This document shows positions 17,644 to 25,452 of a stretch of DNA of 64,000 nucleotides, piece after piece; positions within the stretch are counted from its first letter, which is position 1; each line of letters opens with the position of its first letter. The translations under genes were made by a program, and so were the position numbers. Source of the DNA: Martelella radicis (GTDB lineage Bacteria; Pseudomonadota; Alphaproteobacteria; Rhizobiales; Rhizobiaceae). Under the pieces are notes generated by a model. That model had not been told where the DNA came from and made no database searches. It saw only the letters and a list, made by a program, of their open reading frames with translations. The stretch spans positions 1-64,000 of the forward strand of contig NZ_JACIDZ010000005.1 of assembly GCF_014196625.1 (NCBI RefSeq), given 5' to 3'.

Positions 17644-18287
17644 CGTCTAGCAACCCGATCCTGGCCCAGCCGCCGCCATAGACATGCTGGCATTTCCATC
17701 CCACTGCCGAAGACCGGTCCATTATTATCGCTGTGGACAGTGTCGACGACATTCAACTCTGAATGGTCATATATGAACGATACATGAAACGCCCGCCTAT
17801 CACGTTTGGTTCCCGAAAAAAAAGTGAAATTTTTCCCCTAACAACAACTACTTCGCTGACAGCGCTACCGAATGCACACCAGCAAATAGAGGCGCGGCAA
17901 GGCCGCAATTACTCATAGTGATGTATACAATACGAGTACCATAGATTGAAGTCCGTGACTTTTGCGAACGAACGGAGAGGCTTCGCGCGACGCAATCTTC
18001 GATACAGAATTACATGTCTTCTTGAAAGAATGTTGCCCGAACCAAAACAGGTGCTATTCGCGTGAATAGCTTGGAATCGCGTCCTGCGAGATCGGTTCAC
18101 AATTTGGTGAGATCTCTACCTCTCCTGCAACGACACCCTGTTCATTCCGATCCATGCGCTTTGTTTTTCTGGTTGCGCGTCTTTCATTGTCTTTCGCCAT
18201 TCTGGCCGCACCGGGGATCGGCTATACGTCTTTTGAAACAGGCGTGTCTGATCGCCCTTTCTTTTCTCTTGTTCGGGATTGACCAGC
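17644..18287. other. Intergenic region before ubiX
   Basis: No gene is seen in this 0.64-kb stretch, which is more AT-rich than the flanking genes. It contains short A and T runs (about 17816-17838: GAAAAAAAA…ATTTTTCC) that could form a weak hairpin. Several open frames exist on both strands but none has a recognisable fold or good start. Confidence 0.4.
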
Positions 18288-18860
18288 ATGAGCGATACCA
18301 CGCGACTTCGCCTCGTCATCGGCATAAGCGGCGCCTCAGGCGTCATCTACGGGCTGCGCGCCCTCCACCTCCTACGCGGGCTCGGTATCGAGACACATCT
18401 GGTGATGACGGCATCGGCGGCGGTCACGCTCGGTCACGAGACCGACCTGAGCCTCGCCGACGTCCACGCCATGGCCGACGCGGTCTACGCGCCGGAGGAT
18501 ATCGGCGCGGCTATCGCCAGCGGCTCATTCCGCACGATGGGCATGCTGGTCGCGCCCTGTTCCGTCCGCAGCCTCTCTGAAATCGCCACCGGCGTTACGT
18601 CAGGGCTCCTGAGCCGCGCCGCCGATGTGATGCTGAAAGACCGGCGCCGGCTTGTGCTGCTGGTCAGGGAGACGCCCCTTCATCTCGGCCATCTGCGCGC
18701 CATGACGCAGGCAACGGAGGCCGGCGCCATCATCATGCCGCCGGTGCCCGCCTTTTACGCCAAGCCCGAAAGCCTCGACGACATGGTGACCCAGACCGTG
18801 GCCCGCGCGCTCGACCTCTTCGGCATCGAAAACGACCTCGTCCGTCGCTGGGGCGAGTGA
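18288..18860 (+). CDS. ubiX: UbiX-family flavin prenyltransferase
   Basis: UbiX attaches a dimethylallyl group to FMN to make prenylated FMN, the cofactor of UbiD-type decarboxylases. The 190-residue protein is of normal length and begins with the FMN-phosphate loop GISGASGVIYGLRAL. The conserved APCSVRSLSEIATG (mid-protein), LVRETPLHLGHLRAM and MPPVPAFYAKP segments are all present. ATG 18288 is chosen over an in-frame TTG at 18279. No ubiD-like gene lies nearby in this window, so the partner decarboxylase must be elsewhere. Confidence 0.93.
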   Translation: MSDTTRLRLVIGISGASGVIYGLRALHLLRGLGIETHLVMTASAAVTLGHETDLSLADVHAMADAVYAPEDIGAAIASGSFRTMGMLVAPCSVRSLSEIATGVTSGLLSRAADVMLKDRRRLVLLVRETPLHLGHLRAMTQATEAGAIIMPPVPAFYAKPESLDDMVTQTVARALDLFGIENDLVRRWGE

Positions 18861-19000
18861 ACCTGCCGACTACGAAGGTTGACTGCCGGCAATCGCGATC
18901 GGGCTTTCAAAGCCCCTCTGCCGGTCGTATGCTCATGCCCAGAAAAGCCAGTCCCGGCGAAGAGAACATCCGCCCGGAACCAGAACAGGAAGAGACCGTC

Positions 19001-19840
19001 ATGCAGCCTGAGATCCGCGTTCTGGAGCTTTGCGAAATCGAGATGCTGATCGGCTGGGCCGCAGCGGAAGGCTGGAACCCCGGTCTTGCCGATGCAATTC
19101 CCTTCCAGGCGGCCGATCCGAAGGGCTTTTTCGGATGCTTCGTCGACGGCGCGATGGTTTCCGGCATTTCCGCCGTGGCCTATGATCAGGGTTTCGGCTT
19201 CATCGGGCTCTACATCACGCGAGCGGATATGCGCGGAAGAGGTTATGGGCGGCTGGTCTGGGAAAGGGCGACCGCCTATCTCGGCAACCGCCTTGTCGGG
19301 CTTGACGGCGTGCCGGAGCAGCAACCGAACTACGCCCGCATGGGATTTGCAGCCGATTACGGCACGGCGCGCTGGAGTGGCGTGATCGACGCCTCGCTCT
19401 GTTCCGACCAGGCCGACAGCCGGAAGGCGGAAGCGGCTGATCTCGAGCGTATCGCAGCCTTCGACGCGTCATTCTTCCCCGCCGCCCGGCAGCCGTTCCT
19501 CAAGGCCTGGCTTGAAGTCGCGAAAAGCGCACGGCTGATCGAAAAGGACGGCGAGATTTTCGGCTACGGCGCGGCGCGAAAATGCCGTGACGGCTACAAG
19601 ATCGGACCGCTTTTCGCCAAGACGCCGCAGGCGGCCAAGGCTCTTCTGGCGGGGCTGATCGCGGATATCGGTAGCCAGCGGCTGGATATCGACGTCCCCG
19701 TGATGCAGCTCGGCTTCATCACCTGGCTTGAGGCTGCAGGCCTCACGCGCGGTTTCGAAACCGCCCGCATGTATCGCGGCGCAAAGCCCGACCTGCATAT
19801 GGCGGGCGTTTTCGCCGTCACCAGCCTTGAACTGGGGTAA
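19001..19840 (+). CDS. GNAT family N-acetyltransferase with YitH-type C-terminal domain
   Basis: A 279-residue two-domain acetyltransferase. The first half carries the acetyl-CoA loop RADMRGRGYGRLVWE (about residues 72-86); the second half (about 135-279) resembles the second GNAT-like domain found in YitH-type proteins. ATG 19001 has AGGAAGAG just upstream; a longer frame from 18857 overlaps ubiX and adds a low-complexity tail. The acceptor substrate is unknown. It is followed by a strong terminator. Confidence 0.85.
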   Translation: MQPEIRVLELCEIEMLIGWAAAEGWNPGLADAIPFQAADPKGFFGCFVDGAMVSGISAVAYDQGFGFIGLYITRADMRGRGYGRLVWERATAYLGNRLVGLDGVPEQQPNYARMGFAADYGTARWSGVIDASLCSDQADSRKAEAADLERIAAFDASFFPAARQPFLKAWLEVAKSARLIEKDGEIFGYGAARKCRDGYKIGPLFAKTPQAAKALLAGLIADIGSQRLDIDVPVMQLGFITWLEAAGLTRGFETARMYRGAKPDLHMAGVFAVTSLELG

Positions 19841-19859
19841 GCGCGCCGACAAACCATCA

Positions 19860-19898
19860 GGGGCGGCGGTCGTCAAAACGGCCGCCGCCCCTTTTTTT
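19860..19898 (+). terminator. Strong terminator after the GNAT gene
   Basis: GGGGCGGCGG / CCGCCGCCCC stem followed by seven T residues. It separates the GNAT gene from the convergent SDR gene. Confidence 0.92.
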
Positions 19899-19928
19899 GC
19901 TCGGAGGGTAGAACGCTTGCTCTTATGC

Positions 19929-20747
19929 CTACCAGGCGGTGAAGCCGCCATCGACGACCACATTGGAGCCGGTCATGTAGGAGGAGGCGTCGGATGCGAG
20001 GAAGCGGATCACGCCGTTATACTCATCAACCTCGGCCTGACGGCCGAGCGGCACGCGCTCCAGGAAGGCATCGATGAATTCCTTGTCGTAGGAACCGGTC
20101 TTCACGCCGCCAAACGAGATGATGTTGCAACGGACCTTTTTGGGCGCCCAATAGGTCGCAAGATAGCGCGTCAGGTTCAACAGGCCCGATTTCGATGCCG
20201 CATAGGAGACAGCCTTGACGAAGGGCACGCCGTCGCGCTCCAGCCGGTAGGCATAAAGCGCCTGGTTCGGCGAAACCATGCCGTACATCGAGCCGACATT
20301 GATGATCGACCCGCGCTCCTTCTCTGCCATCTTGGTGCCGACGACCTGGCTGGTGAGCATCACGCCGGTGAGATTGGTGTCGATGATCTCGTCCCAGTAT
20401 TTCTGCGGATAGTCCTCGAAGGGGGCGTTCTGATCGGCGGAACCATCGGGCTTGGAATCGATGCCCGCATTGTTGACGAGCACATGCGGCACGCCCCAGT
20501 CGGCGATCAGCTGATCGGTCGCGGCCTGAAGCGCCGCCTTGTCGGTGACCGAGGCCTCGTAGACCCTGATCCGGTCCTCGAGGCCCGGAAATTTTTCCGC
20601 GAGCTGGGCCTTCGAGAAAGGCCGGCGCGAGTAGATGGCGACCTTGGCGCCGGCCTCTGCCAGCGATTTCGAAAACTGGGTGCCAAGCTGGCCCAGCCCG
20701 CCGGTGACGACAATGATACGACCTTCAACGGAGAACATCTTGTCCAT
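19929..20747 (-). CDS. SDR family oxidoreductase of the TTT locus
   Basis: A 272-residue classical short-chain dehydrogenase. Seen are TGGLGQLG for cofactor binding, NNAG, the catalytic Ser in NVGSMYG and YAASK with the Tyr-x-x-x-Lys pair. It most resembles gluconate 5-dehydrogenase-like enzymes, which act on hydroxy acids, but this is only a family-level guess. It lies 60 bases downstream of tctA on the same strand and probably is the last gene of the tctC-tctB-tctA operon. That suggests it oxidises the imported substrate. Confidence 0.88.
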   Translation of the reverse strand: MDKMFSVEGRIIVVTGGLGQLGTQFSKSLAEAGAKVAIYSRRPFSKAQLAEKFPGLEDRIRVYEASVTDKAALQAATDQLIADWGVPHVLVNNAGIDSKPDGSADQNAPFEDYPQKYWDEIIDTNLTGVMLTSQVVGTKMAEKERGSIINVGSMYGMVSPNQALYAYRLERDGVPFVKAVSYAASKSGLLNLTRYLATYWAPKKVRCNIISFGGVKTGSYDKEFIDAFLERVPLGRQAEVDEYNGVIRFLASDASSYMTGSNVVVDGGFTAW

Positions 20748-20807
20748 GGTTTTTCGTCCTTTCAGAAGGGTGGTGTTTGAATTGGCGGCGCACCCGCCGG
20801 GATGGAG

Positions 20808-22340
20808 TTATTGCGGGTTTTGCACCGCGTCTTTTTCGTCCGGCACGCCGCGCCGGAAATAGAGGATCGACCGGACAGCGGTCGCGACCAGGATGAGGCA
20901 GACGACCACGCCGAGGAAGGCGGCGATGGGGCGCTCGAAGAAGCCGAGAAGATTGCCGCCCGATATCTGCATCGACATGATGAAGTTGCGCTCCAGCACC
21001 GGCCCCAGAACAAGACCGAGAATGACGGGGGCGATCGGAAAGCCGTTGCGTTCCATCAGATAGCCGACCACGCCGGCAATCAGCATGACCCAGACGCCGA
21101 ACAGCGTGTTGTTGACCGCGTAGGAGCCGAGGAAGCAGCACACCAGAATGATCGGCACGATCACCGAGCGCGGGATCGACAGAACGTGACGGGCGAGCTT
21201 GATCGCGGCAAAGCCGAGCGGGAACAGCAGCAGGTTGGCGACAAAAAAGCACATGATGATCGCCGTCGGCATGGAGGGGTTTTCAACAAAGAGCCTCGGC
21301 CCTGGATTGACGCCCTTCATGAACAGGACGCCGACGGCAATGGCGGTGACGGCGTCACCCGGAATGCCGAAGACGAGCGCCGGGATCCAGGCGCTGGAAA
21401 GCCCGGCATTGTTCGACGAGGTCGATTCGATCAGCCCCTCCGGATGACCGGTTCCGTATTTCTCCGGCGTCTTGGAGAACCGCTTGGACATGCCATAGGC
21501 AATCCAGGCCGCAAGATCGCCGCCGATGCCCGGCAGCGCGCCGACAGCCGTGCCGAGCGAGGCGCCGCGCACGAAGGAGAACGGATATTTGCGGAACAGG
21601 CCGAATATGCCCTGGAACGGTACGATCTTTCCGAGCTTCGGCATTTCAGCGCCGCTGCCGGTCTGGCCGGTGGTGAAGCCGCGAAGGATCTCGGAAAAGG
21701 CGAACATGCCGATCATGACGGGGATGAAGGAGACCCCGCCCATCAGCTCCATCTGGCCGAAGACGAAGCGCGGCGCGCCGGTGGTGATATCAAGCCCGAC
21801 CGTGGAGATCAGCAACCCGATCAGCAAGGAGGTGAAGCCGCGCGCCGCATCGCTGCCGGAGACCAGCGCGCAGGTCAGAAGACCGAGCACGGCCAGCCAG
21901 AAGAATTCGAAACTGGAGAAATTGAGAGAGATCTTCGCCAGCAGCGGGCCGGTGACGAGCAGGACGGTGGCGCCGACAAGGCCGCCCATGGCGGAAAAGA
22001 AGAAGCCGATGGAAAGCGCGGTCGAAGCCTTGCCCTTCAGCGTCATCTGGTAGGATTCGTCGGTGTAGGCTGCGGAAGCCGGCGTTCCGGGAATGCGCAG
22101 GAGCGTGCCCGGCATGTCGCCGGCCGAGATTGCCATGGCCGTCGAAGAGACGATCAGCGCGATCGCCGGCACCGGCGCCATGTAGAAGGTGACCGGCACC
22201 AGAAGCGCCGTCGACATGGTCGCCGTCAGCCCCGGCAGCGCGCCGATGAACAGCCCGTAGACGGCGCCAAGCAGGATGGCGAGCAGCACATCCGCCTGAA
22301 AGACGATCGAAAGGGCCTGAAGCAGGGTATCGACGCTCAT
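20808..22340 (-). CDS. tctA: Tripartite tricarboxylate transporter large permease TctA
   Basis: The 510-residue integral membrane subunit of a TTT (TctABC) solute importer. About 11-12 hydrophobic segments are visible, and the family pattern GALPGLTATMSTALLVP lies near residues 33-49. The second conserved Gly-rich stretch GALPGIGGDLAAWIAYG is in the second half. ATG 22340 is chosen because GGGAGGG lies 8 bases upstream and it overlaps the tctB stop by 4 bases (ATGA), indicating coupled translation. The substrate is not deducible but is usually a carboxylate. Confidence 0.95.
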   Translation of the reverse strand: MSVDTLLQALSIVFQADVLLAILLGAVYGLFIGALPGLTATMSTALLVPVTFYMAPVPAIALIVSSTAMAISAGDMPGTLLRIPGTPASAAYTDESYQMTLKGKASTALSIGFFFSAMGGLVGATVLLVTGPLLAKISLNFSSFEFFWLAVLGLLTCALVSGSDAARGFTSLLIGLLISTVGLDITTGAPRFVFGQMELMGGVSFIPVMIGMFAFSEILRGFTTGQTGSGAEMPKLGKIVPFQGIFGLFRKYPFSFVRGASLGTAVGALPGIGGDLAAWIAYGMSKRFSKTPEKYGTGHPEGLIESTSSNNAGLSSAWIPALVFGIPGDAVTAIAVGVLFMKGVNPGPRLFVENPSMPTAIIMCFFVANLLLFPLGFAAIKLARHVLSIPRSVIVPIILVCCFLGSYAVNNTLFGVWVMLIAGVVGYLMERNGFPIAPVILGLVLGPVLERNFIMSMQISGGNLLGFFERPIAAFLGVVVCLILVATAVRSILYFRRGVPDEKDAVQNPQ

Positions 22341-22810
22341 GATAATATCCCTCCCAGAAGGCCGGCGGGAAGCGGCACAAGCAGGCCTTTTGAAAAGCCG
22401 ACATAGAGAAGAAGCACGACAGTGGGGCTGACGATCACCGTCACCAGCCAGGATGCGCCCATCAGCAGCATCAAAACGGCCATGTAGATGAAGGCGTAGA
22501 GCGGAAAGCCAACGCTTTCGAACAGGAAGATGCCGAGCACGAGGCCGGCAAGCGTCCAGAAAGCCGCGAGCTTCTTGCGCATCGGCACATGCCATTCGGA
22601 GAGGTCGACAAGCTTCTGCCCGCCGCCGGCGATGAAGGCGCCCATGCTGATGGCGATGCCCAGTCCTATGAAGCCGATGCCCACCAGCGTGGGCATGAGG
22701 TCCGCACCGAAGCGCACGCCCGGAACCGTGGGGAGCTTCGTCGCCCCCACGATTACGGCCGCTCCGAAGAGCGACAAAGCGGGCCCGGTAATCCGGTCGC
22801 TGATTTTCAT
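22337..22810 (-). CDS. tctB: Tripartite tricarboxylate transporter small permease TctB
   Basis: A 157-residue membrane protein with four hydrophobic segments, the usual size and topology of the small TTT subunit. The sequence is poorly conserved in the family, and the assignment rests on topology and position between tctC and tctA. Its stop overlaps the tctA start by 4 bases and it begins 20 bases after tctC. Confidence 0.9.
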   Translation of the reverse strand: MKISDRITGPALSLFGAAVIVGATKLPTVPGVRFGADLMPTLVGIGFIGLGIAISMGAFIAGGGQKLVDLSEWHVPMRKKLAAFWTLAGLVLGIFLFESVGFPLYAFIYMAVLMLLMGASWLVTVIVSPTVVLLLYVGFSKGLLVPLPAGLLGGILS

Positions 22811-22830
22811 GTCAGTTCACTCCGACGACG

Positions 22831-23808
22831 TTACTTCGCCAGACCCAGAACCTTCATGGTCTCGGCAAGACCTTCATAGTCATTGTAGACGGTCTGCTTG
22901 AAGGTCGCGGCGTCCTGATAGGCGACGGAGAAACCGCGCGACGACATGAATTTCTGGAACTCGGCGTCATCGCAGATTTCCTGAAGCGCGGCCTCAAGCT
23001 TCTCGACCGTTTCGGCCGGGAGACCGGCCGGACCAGCAAGACCGCGGAATGGCATCGGCGACCACTGGACGTCAAGCGCCTCGGTCGTGGTCGGGATATC
23101 GGGGAAGAGCGGGCTGCGCTCATCGGCGATCAGCGCCAGTGTCGCAACTTCGCCGGCCTCGACCAGCGAACGGGCTTCGGCGGGCGATGTGGAGACCACG
23201 TCGATGGCGCCGGCGGCAAGCTGCTGCAGCGCGGGCGCTGACCCGTCGGAAGCAACCCAGGGGCTGGCGTCCGGCGCGATGTCGAGCTTGTTGAGAAGCC
23301 CGGCCCAGGCAAGATGCGAAAGACCGCCGCGATTGGCGCCCGAAGCGGTGATCGTGCCCGGGTTGGCCTTGACGTCATCGATCAGCGCCTGAACACCGTC
23401 ATAACCGGCGTCGGCCTGAACATTGATGCCGATCGCATCGGCATTGTAGCGGCCGATATAGTCGTAGCTGTCCGGATTGACGCCCGGCAGGCCCTGCGTT
23501 TCGTACATCGTGCTTTCGATGGTGATCACGCCGATCGTGTAGCCGTCCGCCTTGGCGTTGGCGATGGCCGAATGGCCGACAAGACCGCCGCCGCCGGTGC
23601 GGTTGACGACATTGAAGGGCTGGCCGAATTTTTCTTCCAGGTCAGCGGCAACGGCGCGCGCGGTGGCGTCGGTTCCGCCGCCGGCGGACCACGGCACGAT
23701 CACCGTAACGGCGCGCTCCGGCCATTCGGCATGGGCAGCGCCCGCGAGCCCGAGAAGAGCCGCAGCGGCAACCGTGGTGTGGACAAGTGTCTTCAGAGTG
23801 GATTTCAT
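22831..23808 (-). CDS. tctC: TTT substrate-binding protein TctC (Bug family)
   Basis: The periplasmic solute receptor of the importer, 325 residues. An N-terminal signal peptide ends at AGAAHA|EW (about residue 27). The mature start EWPERAVTVIVPWSAGGGTDATAR is the hallmark of Bug/TctC proteins, and NRTGGGGLVG follows near residue 66. A Bug receptor usually binds one carboxylate through water contacts; the ligand cannot be named. It is the first gene of the operon, 123 bases from the divergent GntR gene. Confidence 0.95.
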   Translation of the reverse strand: MKSTLKTLVHTTVAAAALLGLAGAAHAEWPERAVTVIVPWSAGGGTDATARAVAADLEEKFGQPFNVVNRTGGGGLVGHSAIANAKADGYTIGVITIESTMYETQGLPGVNPDSYDYIGRYNADAIGINVQADAGYDGVQALIDDVKANPGTITASGANRGGLSHLAWAGLLNKLDIAPDASPWVASDGSAPALQQLAAGAIDVVSTSPAEARSLVEAGEVATLALIADERSPLFPDIPTTTEALDVQWSPMPFRGLAGPAGLPAETVEKLEAALQEICDDAEFQKFMSSRGFSVAYQDAATFKQTVYNDYEGLAETMKVLGLAK

Positions 23809-23877
23809 ATCTACCTCCCGTTGTGAGTCTTTCTTCGAACCCGCTTCTTAGGCGACCCCGCAGTGACATAACACTTG

Positions 23878-23899
23878 ACTTATGACTCATGACATAAGT
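23878..23899. promoter_or_regulatory. Candidate GntR operator between tctC and the regulator
   Basis: ACTTATG-N8-CATAAGT is a perfect 7-bp dyad, set in the only AT-rich part of the 123-base divergent spacer. It is placed to control both the tctC operon and the GntR-aldolase operon. Binding by the adjacent GntR protein is inferred from position. Confidence 0.55.
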
Positions 23900-23931
23900 A
23901 TTGTCAACCGAGCGAAAAGGAAACGGAACGC

Positions 23932-24705
23932 ATGATGAGAACCGAAGCCGAAAAGGCGAATGGCGGACTGCTGAAACGACGCGAGCGGCTGCATTCGGAA
24001 GTATCGTCCATTCTTGAGAGCCGCATTCTGAACGGCGAGCTCAAGGTCGGCGACCGGCTCGATTCCGAAAGCGCCATCGCCAACGAATTCGGCGTTTCCA
24101 CCCGGTCGGTTCGCGAGGCGATCCAGGTACTGGAGACAAAGGGGCTGGTGCGTCGCCGCCATGGCGAGCGCACGGAAGTGGTGCGCGATGATGTCGACGG
24201 CTATCTCGAAACGCTGGCCGTCACCGTGCGCCAACGGTTCTCGACCGATCCCGACTATCTGCTCCAGCTCATGGCCGTGCGCCGGATGATCGAGGCCGAG
24301 GTTCTGGAAATCCTGACGGACCTTGAAAGCCCGGTGACGCCGGAGATCGAGGCTGCGCTTCAAGCCATGCGCACCGCGCGTGACGAGGGCGATTTCTCCG
24401 GCTTCGTCAATGCCGACGCCGCCTTCCACCTGGCGCTGGTGCATGCGACCGACAACCAGGTGCTGCAGCACATCTATGACAATCTTTCCGGCCTCATCAA
24501 CGAAGTGATGCACATCTCGAGCCGCGTGCCGACCAAATCGCTCGACGAGGCCTATGCCGAACACGCCAGCATTTTCGACCTGATCATGGCCCGCGACAAG
24601 GCCGGGTCCAAGGCGCTGCTGCGCGCGCAGATCGACAATTCCGCGGATTACCTGCGGCAGGCGATCGAGAAATCAAACCAGAAAAAAGCCAGAAAAGAGG
24701 AATGA
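23932..24705 (+). CDS. FadR-subfamily GntR transcriptional regulator
   Basis: A 257-residue regulator with an N-terminal winged helix (LHSEVSSILESRILNGELKVGDRLDSESAIANEFGVS…, about residues 23-90) and a C-terminal all-helical FCD effector domain. Its metal/ligand-binding Asp-His-His pattern is in the FHLALVHATDN region. FCD regulators usually sense a carboxylate, often the substrate of the neighbouring pathway. The gene is divergent from tctC and one base ahead of the aldolase gene, so it likely controls both directions through the dyad at 23878-23899. Confidence 0.92.
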   Translation: MMRTEAEKANGGLLKRRERLHSEVSSILESRILNGELKVGDRLDSESAIANEFGVSTRSVREAIQVLETKGLVRRRHGERTEVVRDDVDGYLETLAVTVRQRFSTDPDYLLQLMAVRRMIEAEVLEILTDLESPVTPEIEAALQAMRTARDEGDFSGFVNADAAFHLALVHATDNQVLQHIYDNLSGLINEVMHISSRVPTKSLDEAYAEHASIFDLIMARDKAGSKALLRAQIDNSADYLRQAIEKSNQKKARKEE

Positions 24706-24706
24706 A

Positions 24707-25369
24707 ATGGCCGACTTCGATTATTCGGACACCGACTGGGAGGCGATCGAGCGTCTGAAGAAATGGTATTCCGGGGATATTCATGACAGCATGGAAGCGC
24801 TCGGACTATGGGGCTGCCTGGAAGGCATCTCGCTGCTTGGCGCGCTGGAGGCCGGCGATGTGGTTTGCGGTCCCGCCGTCACCGTCCTGTTCGAACCGTC
24901 AGACCGCAAGGGCGAGCCGCAGGACGTCTATCACAATGCCATCGACAATGCGCCCAAGGGCGGCATCATGGTCTGCGACGCTTCCTGCGCGCCGGGCTCC
25001 TGCTCGGGTGAACTGATGAGCACCGGCGCCAAGACCCATGGCTGCGCGGCAACCGTCGTCAACGGCACGGTGCGCGATCTCGCCCAGGTGCGCGCGCTCG
25101 GCTATCCGCTGTTCGGCACCATGCCGAGCCCGATCGGCGTGACCGGCAAGAAAGAACCGAAAAAGAGCCAGGTGCCGCTTAAGATCGGCAAGGCGACCGT
25201 CAGGCCCGGCGATGTGATCTTCGGCGATGTGGACGGTGTGGTCGTGATCCCGAAAGAACACCTCAAGGCGGTTGCCGACCAGGCCGACGCGCTCGGCAAG
25301 GAAGAGGCAACCAATCGCGACCGCATTCTGGCGGGCGAAAAGCTGCAGGCCATCTGGCCGGCAGAATAA
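24707..25369 (+). CDS. RraA family protein / HMG-CHA aldolase-like
   Basis: A 220-residue member of the RraA/DlpA fold. Most members encoded beside transporters and dehydrogenases are class II 4-hydroxy-4-methyl-2-oxoglutarate or 4-carboxy-4-hydroxy-2-oxoadipate aldolases with oxaloacetate decarboxylase side activity. The catalytic region NGTVRDLAQV with the Arg-Asp pair is present, and GELMSTGAK precedes it. It starts one base after the GntR stop. The aldolase role is preferred over RNase E inhibition because of its catabolic setting, but substrate specificity is unknown. Confidence 0.85.
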   Translation: MADFDYSDTDWEAIERLKKWYSGDIHDSMEALGLWGCLEGISLLGALEAGDVVCGPAVTVLFEPSDRKGEPQDVYHNAIDNAPKGGIMVCDASCAPGSCSGELMSTGAKTHGCAATVVNGTVRDLAQVRALGYPLFGTMPSPIGVTGKKEPKKSQVPLKIGKATVRPGDVIFGDVDGVVVIPKEHLKAVADQADALGKEEATNRDRILAGEKLQAIWPAE

Positions 25370-25390
25370 GAAAACTCTCCCTCCCCCATT

Positions 25391-25436
25391 GGCCCCGGAA
25401 CGCGTGCCCATTGCCGTTTCGGGGCCTTTCTTGTTC
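25391..25436 (+). terminator. Terminator after the RraA-family gene
   Basis: GGCCCCG…CGGGGCC stem with outward extension GAACG/CGTTTC, followed by TTTCTTGTT. It separates the operon from the convergent LOV kinase gene. Confidence 0.75.
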
Positions 25437-25452
25437 TAGCCCTACCGGTCCC

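Noticed and set aside
20802-22406. 534-codon open frame opposite tctA
   Set aside because: Mirror frame of a real TctA gene with full membrane topology; composition is charged and repetitive.
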